This document shows, piece after piece, positions 6,531-10,089 of a stretch of DNA of 10,089 nucleotides. The notes below the pieces were generated by a model. That model had not been told where the DNA came from, made no database searches, and saw only the letters and a list, made by a program, of their open reading frames with translations. Numbering within the stretch: position 1 is the stretch's first letter; every line of letters begins with the position of its first letter. The stretch is from assembly GCA_946611025.1 (NCBI GenBank), contig CAMOCR010000020.1, positions 1-10,089 on the forward strand, written 5' to 3'. Made by a program: the position numbers and the translations under genes. Source of the DNA: an uncultured Alphaproteobacteria bacterium. Its GTDB lineage: Bacteria > Pseudomonadota > Alphaproteobacteria > Rs-D84.

Positions 6531-7187
6531 TTATGAATACAATTTTTTAAAACCATTTTCAATTTTACGAACGTATTCTGGATCATTATCACGCCAATAT
6601 TTTGGATCACGCATCATGCGACGCAAATCATTATCGGTTAAATTTTCGTTTTCATTTTTTTGCGTTTCAACATGCGGTTCTATTGATTGCATCATTCGAT
6701 AAACGCTTTGAATTCCCTGGGGTGTAGTGCACAGCGCATCAAACGCATCATGTGGTAAAAACTTTTCACCAAACGAATTTATTTCACGTAATGCATCATT
6801 CATTTTTTCATCACTACCGAAAAAATTTTTTAATTCCAGATATGATTTTGTTTCATTTTTCATTGAAAATAAATCTGATAATACCGGTGATAAAAATTCA
6901 TTTGCGATTGAATAAATTTGTTCAACTTGGGAACATGTTAATCCAATATCATGAAATTTTTGTCGCAACGAATCGTCATCAAACATATCGTTTGTTGGAT
7001 ATTTTGAAATATCATCCGGAACACCAATCGCGCGATTAAACCGTTCGCGCGTGTTTTCATCGGCATCTTTATTTGGTACCGACACCATCGTTCCAATTTT
7101 CTTTTCCAGTTCACCATATGATTTTAATAACGAATCAGTGTTTAATGTTCCATCTTGGTTCAAAAATTTTTCTGGAATTTTTTCCAT
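6531..7187 (-). CDS. Capsid assembly scaffolding protein (T7 gp9-like)
   Basis: The product is an acidic, helical 218-residue protein. Scaffold proteins fill the procapsid, guide shell assembly and then leave. The C-terminal end, MMRDPKYWRDNDPEYVRKIE plus NGFKKLY (about 191-217), matches the 'DPxYWR..DPxxVrKVxxGFxxLY' ending typical of scaffolds in marine and alphaproteobacterial podoviruses. The N-terminus (KFLNQDGTLNTDSLLKSYGE) also fits. T7 gp9 is about 307 residues. The start at 7187 follows AAGGAAAA and lies one base after the stop of the holin-like gene, indicating coupling. The capsid gene follows but is separated by the histone-like unit. Confidence 0.8.
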   Translation of the reverse strand: MEKIPEKFLNQDGTLNTDSLLKSYGELEKKIGTMVSVPNKDADENTRERFNRAIGVPDDISKYPTNDMFDDDSLRQKFHDIGLTCSQVEQIYSIANEFLSPVLSDLFSMKNETKSYLELKNFFGSDEKMNDALREINSFGEKFLPHDAFDALCTTPQGIQSVYRMMQSIEPHVETQKNENENLTDNDLRRMMRDPKYWRDNDPEYVRKIENGFKKLYS

Positions 7188-7188
7188 A

Positions 7189-7383
7189 TTATTTTCCTTT
7201 GGTTTTATTATCAGATTTACGAACAAAATAAATTCCACAGATTGTAAATAACGCCTGGCACAACGCGAATATATCTGTATCACCCACCAAATACGCGGCG
7301 ATTGCCGACATTATGCCAACACCCGACATGATATATGTGCGCTTGTCCCGAAAGACGCCACCACGAATAAAATTACAAGACAT
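7189..7383 (-). CDS. Small two-helix membrane protein, holin-like
   Basis: The 64-residue protein has a short basic N-terminus (RDKRTY) and two hydrophobic helices, about residues 18-34 (IMSGVGIMSAIAAYLVG) and 38-54 (IFALCQALFTICGIYFV). It ends in a strongly charged tail, RKSDNKTKGK. This architecture and its position directly after a cell-wall hydrolase suggest a holin that would permeabilise the inner membrane. It is also compatible with an unrelated small membrane protein. The start at 7383 follows AGGGGAAAT. It is tightly packed between its neighbours, 9 bp after the hydrolase. Confidence 0.72.
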   Translation of the reverse strand: MSCNFIRGGVFRDKRTYIMSGVGIMSAIAAYLVGDTDIFALCQALFTICGIYFVRKSDNKTKGK

Positions 7384-7392
7384 GTATTTCCC

Positions 7393-7806
7393 CTAAAGAT
7401 AAAACAGCAACCCATCAACATCGGCAATATAGCCGCGCGCCGTTGCCCAATCAGGCATTTCGTCGGCATGATGAAAACGCGTTGCACCGAAACACGAATC
7501 AGGCAACGCGCCATTTGTCATACGCATTACAACACGCACACACATTTGCAATGCACGATTATTTTTTATATCGGCGTTTATATATTGATTACGGGGCGAA
7601 TCAGTATTTAACGAATCAAAAATATTTTTATCATTTATCACATCTGTTAAATCGCGATGTGTTTTTGACATAATATTTCCAATCATCGATGCCATCGCTT
7701 CCGCCGCGGGTAATGTAGTTGGAAATGTTTCGGCATATATAACACGCGCGGCGCGATATATGGCAATTTGTGATTCGTCTGGATTATTTATGATTCCCAG
7801 TTGCAT
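7393..7806 (-). CDS. SleB-type cell-wall hydrolase, probable endolysin
   Basis: The 137-residue product matches the SleB/CwlJ hydrolase_2 fold. It has ARVIYAE near residues 20-26 with the expected catalytic Glu, AAAMASMIGNIM-like helix residues after it, and GATRFHH..E.PDWA near 107-121 with a closing GLLFYL. In this family the Glu cleaves peptidoglycan glycan strands. No signal peptide is visible, so export would depend on the holin-like neighbour. The ATG at 7806 is chosen because a GGGGGG run (C-run 7811-7816) precedes it; the longer in-frame start would lie within the upstream promoter and terminators. It is the first gene after those signals. Confidence 0.83.
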   Translation of the reverse strand: MQLGIINNPDESQIAIYRAARVIYAETFPTTLPAAEAMASMIGNIMSKTHRDLTDVINDKNIFDSLNTDSPRNQYINADIKNNRALQMCVRVVMRMTNGALPDSCFGATRFHHADEMPDWATARGYIADVDGLLFYL

Positions 7807-7826
7807 TGTTCCCCCCGTTTGCTTAT

Positions 7827-7851
7827 AAAAAAAGACCCGCAATTGCGGGTC
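7827..7851 (-). terminator. Second of two tandem intrinsic terminators
   Basis: The perfect 18-bp palindrome at 7834-7851 folds as a 7-bp GACCCGC/GCGGGTC stem with an AATT loop. It is followed on the minus strand by seven U residues (7827-7833) and lies 11 bp before the hydrolase G-run Shine-Dalgarno. Confidence 0.85.
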
Positions 7852-7859
7852 GAAACAAT

Positions 7860-7882
7860 AAAAAAACCACACTTTCGTGTGG
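7860..7882 (-). terminator. First of two tandem intrinsic terminators
   Basis: On the minus strand, CCACAC-GAAA-GTGTGG (7867-7882, a GNRA tetraloop) is followed by seven U residues (7860-7866). It ends birA transcription, or terminates RNA from the promoter just upstream after about 44 nt. Confidence 0.8.
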
Positions 7883-7909
7883 GCAATATCTCTAGCTTTG
7901 ATGGTATAT

Positions 7910-7938
7910 ATAATATCACAAATTGACATAAAAGTCAA
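7910..7938 (-). promoter_or_regulatory. Strong promoter and inverted repeat before the lysis/structural genes
   Basis: On the minus strand, TTGACT (7933-7938), a 17-bp spacer and TATTAT (7910-7915) form a near-consensus sigma70 promoter, with a start expected near 7903. The -35 overlaps the birA stop codon. The same region holds an inverted repeat, TTGACATAAAAGTCAA on the plus strand (7923-7938), a possible operator covering the -35. Confidence 0.7.
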
Positions 7939-8633
7939 GATGTAATCGTTTCCATTGTGATTTCATCACCATAAACCAATTCATATCGCGTTCCACGGCG
8001 CAATATCAACGCCCCGTTTTCATTTATTCCAATCAGTTCGACAACTTCACCACGATATTTTACATTGTGATTTAACCCCGCCGCCAATTCGGTCCAGCGC
8101 GCCCGCACATCACAAAAATCGGCGCCGCGCCATTTGTCCAGATTGCGCATCAATTTATTTAATAATTCATCGCGCGTAATCTTTACATAGTTGTCCAATT
8201 TTGTTGTTTTATATGTTGCGCGAACTGTTGGATTTGTTTTGATATTTATACCAATTCCCACGACAACAAACCGACCACAATATTCAATCAGAGTTCCAGA
8301 AACCTTTTTCCCATCTATCAAAATATCATTTGGCCATTTGATTGTTGGTGTCACACCAAACGCAATCAGTGTTTCTGCAATTGCAACCCCAACCGCATAC
8401 GACAGGCGCGCATCGCGTTCTTCGCATGCGTAAATAAAACTGACATATAAATTACCATGGTGCGAAACCCATGTGCGCTGATACCGGCCACGCCCCGCCG
8501 ATTGTGCATCCGCCAGAATTGCAATATGATCACCGCCACGCCCATCTGCAATCATTTCATAAGCATATGTCTGGGTGCTGGGGATTTTATCAAATGAAAT
8601 AACCTTATAATTTGCCAATTTTATATACCCCAT
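7935..8633 (-). CDS. birA: Biotin--protein ligase (BirA, catalytic form without HTH)
   Basis: This enzyme activates biotin with ATP to biotinyl-5'-AMP and transfers it to the lysine of biotin carboxyl carrier protein in the cytosol. The 232-residue product carries the family's signature: DxxPSTQ near 15-21, the nucleotide loop GRGRYQRTW (47-55), KWPNDIL (99-105) and KVSGTLIE (110-117). A small SH3-like C-terminal domain follows. There is no N-terminal winged-helix repressor domain, so this is the monofunctional type. Starts at 8639 or 8633 both overlap the upstream gene by about 30 bp; 8633 is chosen but neither has a clear Shine-Dalgarno. It is likely co-transcribed with the winged-helix gene. 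Confidence 0.92.
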   Translation of the reverse strand: MGYIKLANYKVISFDKIPSTQTYAYEMIADGRGGDHIAILADAQSAGRGRYQRTWVSHHGNLYVSFIYACEERDARLSYAVGVAIAETLIAFGVTPTIKWPNDILIDGKKVSGTLIEYCGRFVVVGIGINIKTNPTVRATYKTTKLDNYVKITRDELLNKLMRNLDKWRGADFCDVRARWTELAAGLNHNVKYRGEVVELIGINENGALILRRGTRYELVYGDEITMETITS

Positions 8634-9024
8634 TATCATTGATTATAAAATCATGACCATATAACTTGCGTAATTGATAAATTGCCGTATCAATTGTGTG
8701 TGTTGTGGTATCTGCGCTGTATCCCAATGCGGTTTTTAATGCGGCGGCATCCATTCCGCCCGATTTATATAAATGAACAATAATTTGTGCGTGCAGATTA
8801 GACATCCGCACATTTGTACCAAATATTTTACGAATAATATTCGAAGAATCGGTTGCATCCAGCAATGCCGCCTTTAATTGCAACGGCGTTGTTGGCATTG
8901 CGATACGCAACGAATCAAAGTTTAAATCGGTCGTATTTGGGGCGTCCAAGACCGTTGCGCCCAAATCCCCCAGAATATTGCGCCAAAATGCATCTGCCGA
9001 ATATACACGAATTCCGTTCAACAT
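8605..9024 (-). CDS. Winged-helix DNA-binding protein, OmpR/PhoB-type effector
   Basis: The C-terminal half (about residues 72-139) resembles the OmpR/PhoB effector domain: MSNLHAQIIVHLYKSGG, ALGYSADTTTHTIDTAIYQL, then IINDNGVYKIG as the wing. The 'TTHT..T.IYQLR' recognition-helix pattern is common in alphaproteobacterial response regulators, where it usually follows a receiver. The N-terminal ~70 residues are too short and lack an obvious phospho-acceptor Asp arrangement, so I see no working receiver. The start at 9024 has no strong Shine-Dalgarno. It overlaps birA at its 3' end. Because this birA lacks a DNA-binding domain, a regulatory link is possible but unproven. Confidence 0.72.
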   Translation of the reverse strand: MLNGIRVYSADAFWRNILGDLGATVLDAPNTTDLNFDSLRIAMPTTPLQLKAALLDATDSSNIIRKIFGTNVRMSNLHAQIIVHLYKSGGMDAAALKTALGYSADTTTHTIDTAIYQLRKLYGHDFIINDNGVYKIGKL

Positions 9025-9060
9025 AATTCACAGAATAAAGTATATATTTTGCATTGTCCA

Positions 9061-9092
9061 TAAAAAATGCCACACGACCGAATCGTGTGGCA
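9061..9092 (-). terminator. Intrinsic terminator after the HTH gene
   Basis: TGCCACACGA (9068-9077) and TCGTGTGGCA (9083-9092) form a perfect 10-bp stem with a 5-nt loop, followed on the minus strand by six U residues (9062-9067). It lies 7 bp after the HTH gene stop and insulates it from the downstream winged-helix gene. Confidence 0.9.
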
Positions 9093-9098
9093 AATGCA

Positions 9099-9350
9099 TT
9101 ATTTCTGTTCGTTTTCAGGCGGCGGTACATCAATATATTTGGCGAAATCTTGGATTGATGCGCCGGTTGATGCCAAAATCTTTGAAATACTGTTTGTTGA
9201 CGGCCAACGGGGCTGACCTTCGCGCGACCAGCGTTTGCTGCGATTGAACGTCGTTGGGTCTAATCCGCTGCATTTTGCCAGACCCGAACACGACATCCCA
9301 TGCGCCGTGGCAAAACGTTCGATTGCGCGCCATACATCTGCGTGTGTCAT
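9099..9350 (-). CDS. Stand-alone XRE-type HTH regulator
   Basis: The 83-residue product has an HTH of the kind found at the N-terminus of alphaproteobacterial S24/LexA-like repressors: THADVWRAIERFATAHGMS, GLAKCSGLDPTTFNRSKRW (about residues 23-41), PRWPSTNSISKILASTG (about 47-63), then QDFAKYI. In that family a peptidase domain usually follows. Here the protein ends in PPPENEQK and an intrinsic terminator comes 7 bp later, so a natural short form is more likely than a frameshift. A GGAGG Shine-Dalgarno precedes the ATG at 9350. It could regulate the prophage cluster, but nothing in the sequence proves that. A TTCCTAGGAA palindrome in the divergent upstream region (9432-9441) is a possible site. 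Confidence 0.82.
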   Translation of the reverse strand: MTHADVWRAIERFATAHGMSCSGLAKCSGLDPTTFNRSKRWSREGQPRWPSTNSISKILASTGASIQDFAKYIDVPPPENEQK

Positions 9351-9393
9351 GATTCGTTTTCCTCCACATTATTTTGGTTAAAATACATAAAAG

Positions 9394-9421
9394 ATTTTAT
9401 TCCACCCGCAATTTTTTACAA
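9394..9421 (-). promoter_or_regulatory. Possible promoter of the HTH gene
   Basis: On the minus strand, TTGTAA (9416-9421), a 16-bp spacer and TAAAAT (9394-9399) are a moderate sigma70 match about 45 bp before the ATG. The 10-bp palindrome TTCCTAGGAA (9432-9441) lies just upstream of the -35. Confidence 0.35.
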
Positions 9422-9529
9422 CAGGCACCATTTCCTAGGAACCTTTTGTTTTTTGCGGATTTTTTACCCAAATGCAGTGTTAAAAACAGCGATAAAATAT
9501 GTACTAAAAATATTTTTTGACAAAAATAC

Positions 9530-9558
9530 TTGACAAATTACTTTTATTGTATTACATT
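9530..9558 (+). promoter_or_regulatory. Promoter of the small-RNA candidate
   Basis: TTGACA (9530-9535, a perfect -35), a 17-bp spacer and TACATT (9553-9558) predict a start near 9565. A second TTGACA at 9517-9522 has no good -10 partner. Confidence 0.65.
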
Positions 9559-9564
9559 ACGAAT

Positions 9565-9740
9565 CGTCAAAGGGGTTAAACCTGATGACACAAGGGGTTC
9601 AGGGATTCAGACTCCCTCCTACATTCTCTCTCCTCTGGACTCTGGGCCCCACCAAAGTTTAGAATGCTCTATTTCTTTTTCTCCTTTCCTTCCTTTCAAG
9701 AGCATTCGGAAAACACCGCCGGAAACGGCGGCGTTTTTTT
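9565..9740 (+). ncRNA. Candidate anti-Shine-Dalgarno small RNA
   Basis: No convincing ORF occupies this promoter-to-terminator unit of about 175 nt. Hairpin 1 pairs 9594-9602 with 9642-9650 (9 bp including two GU) and 9606-9611 with 9634-9639 (6 bp). It opens into a 22-nt loop (9612-9633) made almost entirely of C and U, containing CTCCCTCC and TTCTCTCTCC. Hairpin 2 pairs GAATGCTCT (9662-9670) with AGAGCATTC (9699-9707) around a 28-nt loop containing CTCCTTTCC and TTCCTTTC. The RNA ends in a GAAA-capped GC-rich terminator. Hairpins presenting CU-rich loops that can mask Shine-Dalgarno sequences are known in alphaproteobacterial trans-acting sRNAs, such as the CCUCC-loop families. The regulatory role here is inferred; the structure is read from the sequence. 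Confidence 0.65.
9716..9740 (+). terminator. Bidirectional-looking intrinsic terminator
   Basis: CCGCCG-GAAA-CGGCGG (9716-9731) forms a 6-bp GC stem with a GNRA tetraloop, followed by seven T residues (9734-9740). It terminates the small RNA on the plus strand. It also immediately follows the stop (9739-9741) of the convergent methyltransferase gene, with a weaker U run in that direction. Confidence 0.88.
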
Positions 9741-10089
9741 ATTTCACAAATACGGAAAATAATTCCCAGTGGGCACTGCCGACAAATTGATCAACCGGTA
9801 TTAAATCGCGCAATTTATACCCACCACGCGTCAATATTTCCATATCGCGCCGAAAGGTTTCTGGGTTGCACGAAACATAGATAACGCGCCCAACATCGCT
9901 TTTCACCAATTCACGACACTGTGCCATTGCGCCGGCACGTGGCGGGTCCATTATCACACAATCATAACCGTTTAACATCCCAACCGTCAGCGGATGCGTA
10001 AATAAATCGCGCTTTACGCCCGTACCAACAATATCAAAACCGTTGGCATTTGTCGCAAATGTAAAGTTCCCCAGACCGCAAAACAAATC
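9739..10089 (-). CDS. RlmD/TrmA-family RNA uracil-5 methyltransferase, C-terminal part
   Basis: The gene is cut by the right window edge; 116 residues are visible. They show motif I DLFCGLGNFTF, MDPPRAGA, the catalytic-cysteine motif YVSCNPETFRRD, and the closing QFVGSAHWELFSVF. The family uses SAM to make 5-methyluridine in 23S rRNA or tRNA, with the Cys forming a covalent adduct to the base. One oddity stands out: motif I and DPPRAGA are only about 49 residues apart. By memory of E. coli RlmD the distance is about 73. The missing stretch would include the acidic 'VGVE' ribose-binding motif. Paralogue identity (RlmD, RlmC or TrmA) cannot be decided from this part. It converges on the small-RNA terminator. 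Confidence 0.85.
   Translation of the reverse strand, partial: DLFCGLGNFTFATNANGFDIVGTGVKRDLFTHPLTVGMLNGYDCVIMDPPRAGAMAQCRELVKSDVGRVIYVSCNPETFRRDMEILTRGGYKLRDLIPVDQFVGSAHWELFSVFVK

Noticed and set aside
5999..6550. Long plus-strand reading frame rich in Phe/Ala across the lysine-rich gene
   Set aside because: It is the antisense shadow of the AAKK repeats, has no Shine-Dalgarno, and its product is an implausible FFA repeat.
7827..7882. Two small RNAs or riboswitch upstream of the hydrolase
   Set aside because: Both hairpins are plain short stems with U tracts and no aptamer-like complexity; intrinsic terminators explain them better.
9099..9350. Frameshifted full-length S24 repressor
   Set aside because: The stop is followed within 7 bp by a perfect intrinsic terminator and then another gene, leaving no remnant of a peptidase domain.
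9594..9654. tRNA- or tmRNA-like fragment: GGGGTTC pairs over 7 bp with GGGCCCC, followed by ACCA, and AGGGA-TTCAGAC-TCCCT looks like a T arm
   Set aside because: The T-loop lacks the conserved A58, the arm sits on the wrong side of the acceptor strand, there is no D or anticodon arm, and no tag reading frame is present. The stronger fold is the long hairpin of the sRNA candidate.
9565..9740. 6S RNA
   Set aside because: The 5' and 3' ends do not pair into a long rod with a central bubble, and the transcript has two large pyrimidine loops plus an intrinsic terminator.
9530..9790. Plus-strand ORF overlapping the small RNA and the end of the methyltransferase gene
   Set aside because: It begins inside the promoter, has no ribosome binding site, reads through the terminator and runs antisense into a recognised gene.

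Overview
The window looks like part of an alphaproteobacterial chromosome carrying a compact T7/podovirus-type virion gene cluster. The assignment to Alphaproteobacteria is an inference. It rests on the HTH regulator (positions 9099-9350), whose order of motifs recalls the DNA-binding half of alphaproteobacterial S24-type repressors, on the form of the winged-helix protein next to birA, and on the RlmD/TrmA-type methyltransferase. Base use and codon style look alike across the viral and cellular genes, which suggests a long-resident element rather than a fresh arrival.

Layout, left to right. Positions 1-989 hold two plus-strand genes of unknown function. They converge on a long minus-strand block. 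Read in transcription order (7938 down to 986), that block contains: a strong promoter followed by two tandem intrinsic terminators; a SleB-type cell-wall hydrolase; a two-helix holin-like protein; a scaffolding-like protein; a separately promoted lysine/alanine-rich histone H1-like protein with its own terminator; a structured leader ending in another terminator; the major capsid protein; a 76-residue capsid-adjacent protein; tail tubular proteins A and B; a small gp14-like internal virion protein; a short tail-fibre N-domain protein; and the ATPase half of a large terminase. To the right lie the host-like genes birA (biotin ligase), a winged-helix protein and a stand-alone HTH protein, all minus strand. 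A divergent plus-strand small-RNA candidate follows, and last is the 3' part of an RlmD/TrmA-like RNA methyltransferase.

How the parts fit. The cluster has lysis, capsid assembly, tail, fibre-adaptor and packaging-motor parts. No integrase, RNA polymerase, replication gene, portal or small terminase is visible, and the terminase nuclease domain is missing. All visible ORFs are open and tightly packed, and most of those in the block carry an unusual G-run Shine-Dalgarno. This fits either a prophage remnant or a domesticated particle (gene-transfer-agent-like), with other parts outside the window. The two most notable non-coding signals are the promoter-terminator-terminator gate before the lysis/structural genes, and a terminator-ended RNA at about 9565-9740. 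That RNA has two hairpins that present pyrimidine-rich, anti-Shine-Dalgarno-like loops. One loop is perfectly complementary over 10 nt to the ribosome binding site of the plus-strand gene at 333.
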